Positions 44,401-52,370 of a DNA stretch of 64,000 bases are shown piece after piece. Position 1 is the first letter of the stretch, and each line of letters opens with the position of its first letter. The DNA is from Streptomyces luomodiensis. GTDB taxonomy: Bacteria; Actinomycetota; Actinomycetes; Streptomycetales; Streptomycetaceae. The stretch lies in NCBI RefSeq assembly GCF_031679605.1, contig NZ_CP117522.1, positions 9,486,001 through 9,550,000 on the forward strand, given 5' to 3'. The position numbers and the translations under genes are program-made. The notes under the pieces are model-generated. The model worked only from the letters and a program-made list of their open reading frames with translations. It did not search any database and had not been told where the DNA came from.

Positions 44401-44984
44401 ACGTCGAGAACGTCGAGCGCGTGCGCCAGGCCGAGGCCGTCGCCGTGCCGGGCGCGACGGCACTGGCCGAAGCGGTCGCCCACAACCTCTACAAGCTCAT
44501 GGCCTACAAGGACGAGTACGAGGTCGCCCGGCTCTCCCTCGACCGCGCGAACGAGCGGGCCATCCGCGCTCGGTTCGGCGAGGACGCCCGCATCTCCTAC
44601 CGGCTGCACCCACCGGTTCTGCGCGCGCTGGGCATGCGCCGCAAGCTGGAGCTCGGCCCCTGGTTCCGTCCGGCCTTCCGCGCCTTGGTGGCAGCCCGGC
44701 GGCTCCGCGGCACGCGGCTGGATCCGTTCGGCCGTGCCGGGATACGCCGCCTGGAACGCGAGCTGATCGCCGAGTACGAAGGCGTGATCACCGAGCTCGC
44801 CCGGTCCCTGCGATCGGACACCCACGCGCTCGCGGTCGAGACGGCGCAACTGCCGGACTTGGTCCGTGGCTATGAGGGCGTCAAACTCAGGACGGTCGCC
44901 CAGTACCGCTCCGCGCTCGAGGAGCGGATGACTCGACTCCGCGCCACGGGCGTCCCCGCCGTCGAGGGTGGTGAGCCATGCTGA
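41463..44984 (+). CDS. Indolepyruvate:ferredoxin oxidoreductase-type fused enzyme (1173 aa)
   Basis: A single chain combining alpha and beta functions of 2-oxoacid:ferredoxin oxidoreductases. N-terminal pyrimidine/TPP-type domains (SGYEGSPLGGYD, NEELAATAVQGAQ), a TPP-binding region with CSGCPHNSSTK and GIGCHS, a Cys-rich Fe-S stretch around 640-680 (CEGCGDCGEKSNCL, then C-x4-C-x4-C), and a C-terminal gamma domain (VTGVGGSGVVTLSQIL). Family members convert aryl- or branched-chain pyruvates to acyl-CoA, carbon dioxide and reduced ferredoxin. ATG preceded by GAAGGAAC. Its presence suggests a 2-oxoacid intermediate. Confidence 0.9.
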   Translation: MNEPAPRLSPEDRYLVTEGLIHLTGVQALARLPIDVRRSDRRAGLRTAAFVSGYEGSPLGGYDLELGRQTDLLAEHDVVFRPGVNEELAATAVQGAQLAAASADRRVDGVTGYWYGKSPGLDRASDALRHNNLMGTHPAGGALALVGDDPSAKSSTVPGSSELLLADLGMPTLCPADPQEVLDLGLHAVALSRACGLWVGFKIATNVADGTGTARVHPDRIRPVAPDLIVDGQPFAHEMTARMLQPDLGRLERSRDGARLEIARRYAAVNGLNTMVGAGAGDRLGIVAPGKTFHDLRQALRILGLDDAELARRGVRLLHLAMVHPLEPDVIGRFAAGVREIIVVEEKRSFVEAALKDLLYGRPDAPVVSGKRGPDGAALIPADGELDPDRIAAALAVRLRAHGGFPSVEAWVADRRSPRRRVLLPLATRTPYFCSGCPHNSSTKAPEGSLVGAGIGCHSLVLMMDPGQTGDITGLTQMGGEGAQWVGMAPFLSRDHLLQNLGDGTFHHSGSLAVRAAVAAGVNITYKLLYNSAVAMTGGQQPAGVLTIPQITHAMRAEGVRQIIVTTEDPRRYRRARLAPGVRVWHRDRLTEAQQTLARTEGVTLLIHDQECATELRRKRKRGLAPDPVQRVVINERVCEGCGDCGEKSNCLSVQPVPTEFGRKTRIDQSSCNKDFSCLAGDCPSFLTVVPSKGRATRPVADPIPAGLPKPAWVFSAERFTVRVTGVGGSGVVTLSQILGSAATIAGLPVRSLDQTGLAQKGGAVVSDIKIGQAHANKAAERECDLYLGADVLVAADQRYLAVADPRRTVAVVSTSRVPTGAMVTDTSVGFPDEDALLGRIREATDATAMTALNARELSETLFGQDQYANLLLTGVAYQLGALPIPDSAIEEAITLNGTKAETNVQAFRRGRQFVADRPALEATLRSLRGEPAPPPPLDSTARELLARVGAAEDTELARLLRIRVPDLIAYQNAGYARRYVENVERVRQAEAVAVPGATALAEAVAHNLYKLMAYKDEYEVARLSLDRANERAIRARFGEDARISYRLHPPVLRALGMRRKLELGPWFRPAFRALVAARRLRGTRLDPFGRAGIRRLERELIAEYEGVITELARSLRSDTHALAVETAQLPDLVRGYEGVKLRTVAQYRSALEERMTRLRATGVPAVEGGEPC

Positions 44985-46375
44985 GCGCGCACGTGGTCCA
45001 GGACCTGCGCCGGACACTGCCCGCCGGCCGGGTGCTGGAGGATCCCGGCATCGTCGCCGGCTACCTGCGCGACGAGGCCGTGTGGGCACCGCACGGTGAG
45101 CCGGTGGCGGTGGTGCGCCCGCACAGTGCCGAGGAGGTCAGGCAGGTGGTGCGCGCGTGCCTGCGGCATCGCGTACCCGTGGTGCCACGGGGCGCGGGCA
45201 CCGGTCTGTCGGGCGGCGCCAACGCGGTCGACGGCGGGATCGTGCTCTCCACCGAGCAGATGACCGCCATCCGGGAGATCGACGCCACCGAGCGGCTCGC
45301 CGTCGTCGAGCCCGGCGTGGTCAACGACGACCTGCGCGCCGCCTGCGCGGAACAAGGGCTGTGGTATCCGCCGGACCCGTCGAGCGCGCCCTGGTCGACC
45401 ATCGGCGGCAACGTCGCCACCAACGCCGGCGGGCTGTGCTGCGTCAAGTACGGGGTGACCCGCGACTACGTACTCGGCATCCAGGTCGTCACCGGCACCG
45501 GGGAGCTCGTCCGACTCGGCCGCCGCACCGCCAAGGGGGTCGCCGGCTACGACCTCGCCGGGCTGATGGTCGGCTCCGAGGGAACCCTCGGCATCGTCAC
45601 CGAGGTGACCGTGCGACTGCGCCCCGCGCGGGAGCCCGAACGCACGGTCGCCGGCTATTTCGGCTCTCTCACCGACGCGGGGCGCGCTGTCGCCGCCGTC
45701 GGCGCCGCCGGGATCACGCCGTCGGCGCTCGAGCTGATCGACCGCCACACCCTCGCCGCGGTCGACGCCTGGAAGAACATGGGGCTGTCGGCAGAGGCTG
45801 ACGTCGTGCTGCTCGGCCGGACCGACGCGCCGGGCGAGGCGGGTGACCACGAGGCCGAGACCATGCTGGCCTGCTTCACCGGCGCCGGCGCCACCTGGGC
45901 GGTCGCGTCGTCCGACGCCGAGGAGGCCGACGCCCTGTTCGCGGCACGACGGCTGGCGTACCCGGCACTCGAACGCATCGGGCCGGTGCTGACCGAGGAC
46001 GTCTGCGTGCCCCGCGCCGCGGTTCCGGACATGCTCGGCCGGATCGAGCGCGTCGGACAGCGGCACGACGTCCTCATCGCCAACGTCGCCCACGCCGGCG
46101 ATGGCAACCTGCATCCGCTGCTCATCGTCCCCGCCGACGACACCGTGGCACGGACCAGGGCGGAGGCCGCGTTCGAGGAGATCCTCGACGACGCGCTCGC
46201 ACTGGGGGGCACCGTCACCGGCGAACACGGCGTGGGACTGCTGAAACGAGCCGGGCTCGAGCGGGAACTGCCGCCGCCGGTGCTGGCCCTCCAGGCCGCG
46301 GTGAAACAGGCGCTCGATCCGCACGGAATCCTCAACCCGGGCAAGGTGATCGCTCCATGCGCGCCGCGGTTCTGA
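44978..46375 (+). CDS. FAD-linked oxidase, GlcD/D-lactate dehydrogenase type (465 aa)
   Basis: Overlaps the upstream gene by 7 bp. The FAD_binding_4 domain shows PRGAGTGLSGGANAVDGG and GGNVATNAGGLCCVKYG; the C-terminal FAD-oxidase domain has NVAHAGDGNLHP, TGEHGVGLLKR and the end HGILNPGKV. It should oxidise a 2-hydroxy acid to a 2-oxo acid, which could be the substrate of the neighbouring ferredoxin oxidoreductase. Full length for the family. Confidence 0.9.
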   Translation: MLSAHVVQDLRRTLPAGRVLEDPGIVAGYLRDEAVWAPHGEPVAVVRPHSAEEVRQVVRACLRHRVPVVPRGAGTGLSGGANAVDGGIVLSTEQMTAIREIDATERLAVVEPGVVNDDLRAACAEQGLWYPPDPSSAPWSTIGGNVATNAGGLCCVKYGVTRDYVLGIQVVTGTGELVRLGRRTAKGVAGYDLAGLMVGSEGTLGIVTEVTVRLRPAREPERTVAGYFGSLTDAGRAVAAVGAAGITPSALELIDRHTLAAVDAWKNMGLSAEADVVLLGRTDAPGEAGDHEAETMLACFTGAGATWAVASSDAEEADALFAARRLAYPALERIGPVLTEDVCVPRAAVPDMLGRIERVGQRHDVLIANVAHAGDGNLHPLLIVPADDTVARTRAEAAFEEILDDALALGGTVTGEHGVGLLKRAGLERELPPPVLALQAAVKQALDPHGILNPGKVIAPCAPRF

Positions 46376-47400
46376 CGCGTCCGGGCGGACCCGGCGCCGT
46401 CACCGTCATCGACGTCCCACGGCCGAGTCCCGCGGCCGACGAAGTCCTTGTCGAGGTCGCGGCCTGCGGCGTCTGCGGGCACGACCAGGCCGATCGCACG
46501 GGCCTGTTGACGGTCCCGCTCCCGGCCGTGCTCGGCCACGAGGTCGCCGGCACCGTTGTCGAGGCCGGACCTGCCGTGCGGCGCTTCGCCGTCGGCGACC
46601 CGGTCGCCACCAAGCAGTTCAGCACCTGTGGGTACTGCGGCCCGTGTACGAGTGGCGAGGAGTTGCGGTGCGCGCAGCGGTCGTTCACCTACGGCGGGTT
46701 CGCCGAGTACGTCGTGCTGCGCGAGTCGGCCCTGCTGGCGGTGCCGCCGGGGGTGCCCCTCGCGGAGGCCGCCGTCGTGGCGTGCGCGGTGGGAACCGGT
46801 CTCCAGGCGCTGCGCCGCATCGCGCGGGTGCGGGCCGGCGAGACGGTGCTCGTCACCGGTGCGGGCGGCGGCCTGGGCCTGCACGCGGTGCAGGTCGCCC
46901 GTGCGCTCGGCGCCCGCGTCGTCGCCCTCACCGGCGACGTCGGCAAGGCCGGACGGCTGCGCTCCCTCGGCGCCGGCCATGTGCTGACGATGGGCGACCA
47001 GACATGGCAGGACGTGCTCGACGCCACCGAGGGGCACGGCGCTGACGTCGTGTTGGACAACACCGGTCACCCGGCTGTCTTCCGGCAGGCCTTCCGCGCG
47101 CTCGCGCACGCCGGGCGTTACGTCCTGACCGGTCAGGTCGGCGGTGAGCCGTTGCGGGTGCATCCGGCCTTCGTGTTCGCGAAGGAGGCCGTCATCACCG
47201 GCTCCGGTTCCACGTCGATGTCGACCTTCTCCGACGCCATGGACATGGTCGCCGATGCCCGGGTGAGGCCCGTCCTGGCCGCTTACCCGCTCGACGACGC
47301 GGTCCGGGCCTTCACCGATCTCGACGAGCGCCGGGTAGTCGGCCGTGCCGTCCTCGTCCCCGGCGCACACGCGCCGCACGAGAACCGAGGAGAGCAATGA
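46357..47400 (+). CDS. Zinc-dependent alcohol dehydrogenase, MDR family (347 aa)
   Basis: Catalytic zinc ligands in ACGVCGHD and LGHEVAG; structural zinc by four Cys in CGYCGPCTSGEELRC; Rossmann motif TGAGGGLGLHAVQVA. It overlaps the FAD oxidase by 19 bp and the next gene by ATGA. It probably interconverts an alcohol and aldehyde, which would supply the aldehyde dehydrogenase two genes downstream. Confidence 0.9.
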   Translation: MRAAVLTRPGGPGAVTVIDVPRPSPAADEVLVEVAACGVCGHDQADRTGLLTVPLPAVLGHEVAGTVVEAGPAVRRFAVGDPVATKQFSTCGYCGPCTSGEELRCAQRSFTYGGFAEYVVLRESALLAVPPGVPLAEAAVVACAVGTGLQALRRIARVRAGETVLVTGAGGGLGLHAVQVARALGARVVALTGDVGKAGRLRSLGAGHVLTMGDQTWQDVLDATEGHGADVVLDNTGHPAVFRQAFRALAHAGRYVLTGQVGGEPLRVHPAFVFAKEAVITGSGSTSMSTFSDAMDMVADARVRPVLAAYPLDDAVRAFTDLDERRVVGRAVLVPGAHAPHENRGEQ

Positions 47401-47804
47401 CCACGAGCAGCCCGCTGCGCGCCGCCGCCGTCGGGGTCGGGACGACCACGTTCGGCCGGCTGCCCGGCCTGTCCGCCGACGACCTGGGCGGCTGGGCACC
47501 GCGCGAGGCCCTGGCCGACGCCGGGCTCACCGCCGGGACCGCGCTCGCCGCCGGCCAGTGCCGCACGGTCGCGCTCGTCCATGGCAACGATGGAGCCCCC
47601 CACACGGCCTACCTGCCCGAACCGGCGCCGCAACCGCCTTACACCGTCGCGGTCGTCCAACTGGCCGAGGGGCCGGAGCTGATCACCAACATCGTGGGGG
47701 CCGAGCCCGCGGAGCTGAGCATCGGCATGCCGGTGGAGCCGGTTTTCGGCCCCGATGACGCGGCCGAGGTGCGCTTTCGGCCGGTACGGAAGGAGCACCG
47801 GTGA
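47397..47804 (+). pseudogene. Chimeric relic: thiolase N-terminus joined to DUF35 C-terminus (135 aa)
   Basis: Residues 1-45 are the start of a thiolase-like protein (AAAVGVGTTTFGRLPG ... REALADAGL). Residues about 78-120 are the distal OB-fold of a DUF35 protein (PYTVAVVQLAEGPELITNIVG ending in GMPVEP). The roughly 350 thiolase residues and the zinc ribbon expected between are missing, but the frame is intact. The ATGA and GTGA overlaps with both neighbours are preserved, as if an ancestral thiolase-DUF35 gene pair, like that at 38920-40499, collapsed by one in-frame deletion. A thiolase or DUF35 activity is unlikely; expression of a small acyl-binding protein cannot be excluded. Confidence 0.75.
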
Positions 47805-49039
47805 GTCGTCCCCTGGACGGTTTGCACGTCGTGGAGTGTGCCAGTTTCGTCGCCGGGCCCACCGGCGGCATGACCTTGGCCCAGATGGGTGCGGACGTGA
47901 TCCGCATCGACCCGATCGGTGGCGGCAGCGACCACCGGCGCTGGCCGGTGGCGCCCACCGGAGAGAGCTACTACTGGGCGTCGCTGAACAAGGGCAAGCG
48001 CTCGGTCGCGGTCGACATGCGCGGCGACGAGGGCCGGGAGCTGGTCCTCGCCTTGGCGGCCGCGCCCGGACCCGACCGCGGCGTGCTGATCGACAACGTC
48101 GTCGGGCGACGGTGGATGGCACACGAGCGGCTGGCCGAACGCCGGCCCGACCTCATCCACCTCCGCCTACAGGGCCACCCCGACGGCCGGCCGGCGGTCG
48201 ACTACACGGTCAACGCGGAGGTCGGCGTCCCAGGGATCACCGGGGGCGAGGACTGGGCCGGCCCGGTGAACCACGTCCTGCCCGCATGGGACCTCATCGC
48301 GGGCCTGAGCGTCGCTACGGGGGTCCTCGCCGCCCTGCACCAGCGGGCGCGCACCGGTCGTGGCTCCTACATCGAGCTGGCCCTGTCCGACGTGGCGCTC
48401 GCCGGGGTCGCGAACCTCGGCTGGCTGTCCGAGGCCGCCGACCGGCAGGGGGAGCGCCCCCGGCAGGGCAACCACGTCTACGGCAGCTTCGGCGTCGATT
48501 TCACCTGCCGGGACGGCGAGCGCGTGATGGTCGTGGCGCTCACCGAGGGCCAGTGGCGGGCGCTCCAGACGGTGACCGGAACCGCCGAGGTCTTCACCGC
48601 GCTCGAAACCGCGTTGCGGGCGAACCTCGCCGACGAGTCCGAGCGGTACCGGCTGCGCGAGACCATCGCCGCGGTCATCCGGCCGTGGTTCGCCGCTCGA
48701 GACCTGGCCCAGGCCGGCAAGGAGCTCGACACCGCCCGTGTCCTGTGGGGCCGCTACCGGGGTATGGCCGACGTCGTCGGTGACCACCGCAGGGAGGCCC
48801 ACGCCGTGCTCGCCGATGTCGAGCTGCCGTGCGGACGGCCGGCCATCACCGCGCGGTCGCCACTGCGGTTCGACGGCGACCACGGTCCCGCGGGGGAGTG
48901 CCCGGCGCTCGGCCGCGACACCGAGACCGTCCTGGCCGAGGTCCTCGGCCTGACCGCCGCCGAGATCGGCGGCCTGTACGACCGGCGGGTCATCGGTCCG
49001 CCGGGCAACCTGACGAACCCACACCTGGAGGCAGGATGA
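47801..49039 (+). CDS. CaiB/BaiF class III CoA transferase, Mct-like (412 aa)
   Basis: GTG start overlaps the previous stop (GTGA) with AAGGAG 6 nt upstream. Class III CoA-transferase pattern: LHVVECASFVAGPTGGMTLAQMGADVIR, LNKGKRSVAVDMR, and the Asp in LPAWDLIAG. The DPIGGGSDHRRWP stretch is, as I recall, typical of the group annotated 2-methylfumaryl-CoA isomerase (mesaconyl-CoA C1-C4 transferase); that subfamily call is tentative. It would move CoA between carboxylates, activating or isomerising a pathway acid. Confidence 0.85.
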   Translation: MSRPLDGLHVVECASFVAGPTGGMTLAQMGADVIRIDPIGGGSDHRRWPVAPTGESYYWASLNKGKRSVAVDMRGDEGRELVLALAAAPGPDRGVLIDNVVGRRWMAHERLAERRPDLIHLRLQGHPDGRPAVDYTVNAEVGVPGITGGEDWAGPVNHVLPAWDLIAGLSVATGVLAALHQRARTGRGSYIELALSDVALAGVANLGWLSEAADRQGERPRQGNHVYGSFGVDFTCRDGERVMVVALTEGQWRALQTVTGTAEVFTALETALRANLADESERYRLRETIAAVIRPWFAARDLAQAGKELDTARVLWGRYRGMADVVGDHRREAHAVLADVELPCGRPAITARSPLRFDGDHGPAGECPALGRDTETVLAEVLGLTAAEIGGLYDRRVIGPPGNLTNPHLEAG

Positions 49040-50514
49040 CCGTCACCTCGGAGTCGAGGACCGAGCTCGACCGGACGCGCTTCTTCATCGACGGCGAGTG
49101 GGTCGCGCCGCGGGGAACCGAGACCCACGTGGCGCTGGAGGCGGCCACCGAGACCCCGCTGGGCGTCGCGTCCCTGGGCACGGACGCGGACATCGACGCC
49201 GCTGTCCGGGCCGCCCGCCGCGCCCTCGACGAGGGTCCGTGGGGCCGGACCACCGCCGCCGAACGGGCGGCGGTCATGCGCCGGTTCGCCGACGCGCTGG
49301 CTGCCCGCGCCGACGGCACCGCGATGCTGGTCAGCCGCGAGAACGGGATGCCGATCGGGCTGTCGAACGCCTTCAACGGCGCCGCCCCCGCCGGGTTGCT
49401 GCACCTGTACGCCGATGTGATCGAGACGCTGCCGCTGGAGGACGTGCGGCCCAGCCCGTCCGGTTCCACCGTGGTCCGCCGGGAGCCTGTCGGGGTCGTC
49501 GGAGCGATCACCCCATGGAACTACCCGCAGGTCCTCGCGATGATGAAGATCGCCCCGGCGCTTGCCGCGGGCTGCACCGTCGTGCTCAAGCCCGCCCCGG
49601 AAACCGCACTCGACGGGTACGTCCTGGGTGATGCCGCCGCCGAAGCCGGGCTGCCGCCCGGCGTGCTGAACATCGTGCTCGCCGGCCGGGAGGCGGGCGC
49701 CGCGCTCGTGTCACACCCGCTGGTGGACAAGATCGCCTTTACCGGGTCGACCGCGGCCGGCCGGCTCATCGGCGCCGAGTGCGGGCGGCTGATCCGCCGC
49801 TGTACTTTGGAACTGGGCGGCAAGTCCGCGGCCATCGTGCTCGACGACGCCGACCTCGCCACCTTCGTCGCCGGGCTCGGCGACGCGTCCTTCCAGAACA
49901 ACGGCCAGACCTGCACCGTCCAGTCGCGGATCCTGGCACCTCGCTCACGCTACGAGGAGGTCGTCGAGGCCGTCGCGCAGTTCGCCCGCGGCATGACGGT
50001 CGGCGATCCTCTCGACCCGGCCGTCACCTGCGGACCCATGGCCAGCAAGGCGCAGCTCGACCGCGTCCTCGGCTACATCGACCTCGGCCGCGGGTCGAGC
50101 GCCCGGCTCGTGGCCGGCGGCGGCCGCCCCGCCGACCTGTCCCGCGGCTGGTTCGTCGAGCCCACCGTCTTCGCCGACGTCGACAACTCCGAACGGATCG
50201 CCCAAGAGGAGATCTTCGGCCCGGTCATCACCGTCACTCCCTATGACGGCGACGACGAGGCGGTCCGGCTCGCCAATGACAGTGAGTACGGACTCGGTGG
50301 TTCGGTCTGGACCTCGGACGAGGAACGCGGCCTCGCCGTCGCACGGCGCGTTCGCACCGGCACGATCGGCGTGAACTACTACCTGCAGGACCTCGGCGCG
50401 CCGTTCGGCGGTGTGAAGAGCAGCGGTATCGGCCGCGAGCTCGGGCCCGAGGCACTCGACAACTACCTCGAGTTCAAGTCGATCTACGCGAGCGCGGATC
50501 AACTCGGGCGTTGA
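49036..50514 (+). CDS. NAD(P)-dependent aldehyde dehydrogenase (492 aa)
   Basis: ATGA overlap with the CoA transferase; GGAGGCAGG lies just before. ALDH motifs: ITPWNYPQ, FTGSTAAGRLIG (cofactor loop), ELGGKSAAIVLDDAD (general-base Glu), NNGQTCTVQSR (nucleophilic Cys), EEIFGPVITV. Length is normal. It would oxidise an aldehyde, perhaps from the alcohol dehydrogenase, to the acid. A strong palindrome follows its stop. Confidence 0.92.
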   Translation: MTVTSESRTELDRTRFFIDGEWVAPRGTETHVALEAATETPLGVASLGTDADIDAAVRAARRALDEGPWGRTTAAERAAVMRRFADALAARADGTAMLVSRENGMPIGLSNAFNGAAPAGLLHLYADVIETLPLEDVRPSPSGSTVVRREPVGVVGAITPWNYPQVLAMMKIAPALAAGCTVVLKPAPETALDGYVLGDAAAEAGLPPGVLNIVLAGREAGAALVSHPLVDKIAFTGSTAAGRLIGAECGRLIRRCTLELGGKSAAIVLDDADLATFVAGLGDASFQNNGQTCTVQSRILAPRSRYEEVVEAVAQFARGMTVGDPLDPAVTCGPMASKAQLDRVLGYIDLGRGSSARLVAGGGRPADLSRGWFVEPTVFADVDNSERIAQEEIFGPVITVTPYDGDDEAVRLANDSEYGLGGSVWTSDEERGLAVARRVRTGTIGVNYYLQDLGAPFGGVKSSGIGRELGPEALDNYLEFKSIYASADQLGR

Positions 50515-50523
50515 GCCCTCGCC

Positions 50524-50551
50524 TCCGGGGGCCGCGATCGCGGCCCCCGGA
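50524..50551. terminator. 28-bp perfect palindrome between aldehyde dehydrogenase and lipoprotein genes
   Basis: TCCGGGGGCCGCGA is followed by its exact complement, forming a very stable hairpin 9 bp after the aldehyde dehydrogenase stop. It lies inside the 64-bp gap before the next gene, whose ribosome binding site GGAGG follows at 50566. There is no T-tract. It may end the main transcript, reduce read-through into the last five genes, or protect the upstream message from 3' decay. Confidence 0.6.
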
Positions 50552-50578
50552 AGCCCGACCCCTGCGGAGGACAGAACC

Positions 50579-52204
50579 GTGCGCATCCCTCGACGTATGA
50601 CGACCGCTGCGATCATCATCGCCTCACTTGCCCTGACGACCTCCTGCGCGACCGCGACCGCGACCAGCAGCGGCACCACCGGCTACCGGGTCAAGCGCAT
50701 CGTCGCCGGAACCGCGCTGCACACCGTCAACGGCCTGGCCCTCGCGCCCGACGGCAGCCTCCTCGCCGCGAGCCTCGCGAGCGAAACCGTCTCCACGATC
50801 GACCCCGCCACCGGGAAGGCCGGTGCCCTCGTGGCCCAGCCGCACGGCCGGTCCGACGATCTCGTCGTAACACCCTCGGGAGAGATCCTCTGGACCGACC
50901 CGCTGGCCGGCGCGGTGAAAAAACGCGACCGCGACGGCCGGATCCGGACGGTCGCGCAGAACCTTCCCGGCGTCAACTCCATCGCCTTCGACCGGTCCCG
51001 GAAACGCCTGTTCGTCGGGCAGACCTTCTTCGCCGACGGTCTGTGGGAGATCGATCCGAAAGGCATCGCCGCGCCCCGGCTCGTCGCGCGTGACCTCGGC
51101 TGGCTCAACGCCTTCGCGTTCGGCCCGGACGGGATGATCTACGGTCCGCTCGGAAAACGCGGTGAGGTGGTGCGCATCGACCCGCACACGGGCGCGACCA
51201 GCACCGTCGCCACCGGATTCCGCCAGCCGGTCTCGGTCCGGTTCGATTCCCACGACCGCCTCTACACCCTCGACGGAGCCACGGGACAGCTCATCCGAGT
51301 CGACCTCGCGACCGGCGCGAAGGAAACGGTCGCCGTACTGCCCGCGGCCGCCGACAACATGGTCATCGACCGGCGGGACCACGCCTACGTGAGCAACATG
51401 GCCGACAGCAGCGTCGTCCGAGTCGACCTCACCACCGGGGCCGGCCGGGCACTGACCAAGAGCCCGCTCGCTTTCCCCCAGGACATCGCATCCGAGGGGA
51501 ACACGCTCTACATCGCCGACAGCACAGCCCTGCGGAGGGTGGACCCGCGCACCGGAAAGGTCAACGAAATCGCCCGGCGGCTGAGTTCGGAACTACAGTT
51601 TCCCTCCGGGATCAGCGCCACCAAGCGGCATCTCGTTCTGACGTCGGAACTGATCGGCACAGTCCAGGTGGTCGACCGCACCACCGGTGAGCCGGTCCGC
51701 GCGGTCGACGGGCTCGACAAGCCCGCGGACGCCGTAGAGCTGGGGGACGGCAGCCTCGTGGTCTCCGAGCCCGCAACCGGCCGCCTGCTCCACATCGTCG
51801 GCACCACGCCCCGTCCGCTGGCCGAAAACCTCGGCGCCCCGACCGGTCTCGTCCTCACCCGGGACGGCGACCTGCTGGTCACCGACACGACCGGGGGCCG
51901 ACTGCTCAAGATCGACCCGAAGTCCGGAGCGGTCACGGAGATCGCCAGAGGGCTCGGCACGCCACGAGCGGTCGCCGTCGCACCCGACGGAGCTCTCGTC
52001 GTCCTGGACACCGCCGCGGGCCAGGTGCTCTCGGTGAACGCACACGACGGGCAGCATCGGGTCCTCGCCGCCGGCCTCGCGGTCGGCCACCTGAGGCAGC
52101 CTTACGCGCGATCCGGGGGACTGGCGATCGGACCTGACGGGACGATGTACGTCACCGCGGACCGGAAGAATTCCGTCTACGCGATCCGGCGGACGGGACG
52201 ATGA
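50579..52204 (+). CDS. Secreted beta-propeller lipoprotein (SMP-30/NHL-like, 541 aa)
   Basis: GTG start with GGAGG 8 nt upstream. The N-terminus has a basic start (MRIPRR), a hydrophobic stretch and a lipobox ending LTTSC, so the mature protein is probably lipid-anchored at Cys23 outside the membrane. The rest is repeated blades (for example GLALAPDGSLLAA, AFAFGPDGMIYGP, GLVLTRDGDLLVTD, GLAIGPDGTMYVT), matching a 6-bladed SMP-30/NHL-type propeller plus extra blades. A binding or lactonase-like role outside the cell is possible. ATGA overlap with the next small ORF. Confidence 0.85.
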   Translation: MRIPRRMTTAAIIIASLALTTSCATATATSSGTTGYRVKRIVAGTALHTVNGLALAPDGSLLAASLASETVSTIDPATGKAGALVAQPHGRSDDLVVTPSGEILWTDPLAGAVKKRDRDGRIRTVAQNLPGVNSIAFDRSRKRLFVGQTFFADGLWEIDPKGIAAPRLVARDLGWLNAFAFGPDGMIYGPLGKRGEVVRIDPHTGATSTVATGFRQPVSVRFDSHDRLYTLDGATGQLIRVDLATGAKETVAVLPAAADNMVIDRRDHAYVSNMADSSVVRVDLTTGAGRALTKSPLAFPQDIASEGNTLYIADSTALRRVDPRTGKVNEIARRLSSELQFPSGISATKRHLVLTSELIGTVQVVDRTTGEPVRAVDGLDKPADAVELGDGSLVVSEPATGRLLHIVGTTPRPLAENLGAPTGLVLTRDGDLLVTDTTGGRLLKIDPKSGAVTEIARGLGTPRAVAVAPDGALVVLDTAAGQVLSVNAHDGQHRVLAAGLAVGHLRQPYARSGGLAIGPDGTMYVTADRKNSVYAIRRTGR

Positions 52205-52356
52205 ACCCGCGCCCCTTCCGATTCGGTGTCAACCTGCTCGGCCTCCCGGCACCGTTCCCAGCGCTGGTCTCGGCGGCCGAGGCCACCGCCCGCCCCATCA
52301 CGGTGCCGGAACCGGCCAGGCGCGATTTCGCCCGTGTCATGGCATTGCTGAGTTAG
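52201..52356 (+). pseudogene. Internally deleted LLM oxidoreductase relic (51 aa)
   Basis: An intact 51-codon frame starts with ATGA overlap at the lipoprotein stop. It opens RPFRFGVNL, as LLM F420-dependent proteins do, and ends ITVPEPARRDFARVMALL, resembling the last strand and helix of the same family. The approximately 250 residues between are missing. Start, stop and spacing to the acyl-CoA dehydrogenase (14 bp, carrying its AAGGAG) remain. This looks like an in-frame deletion, the second such case in the operon. Confidence 0.6.
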
Positions 52357-52370
52357 TCAAGGAGTCGAAC

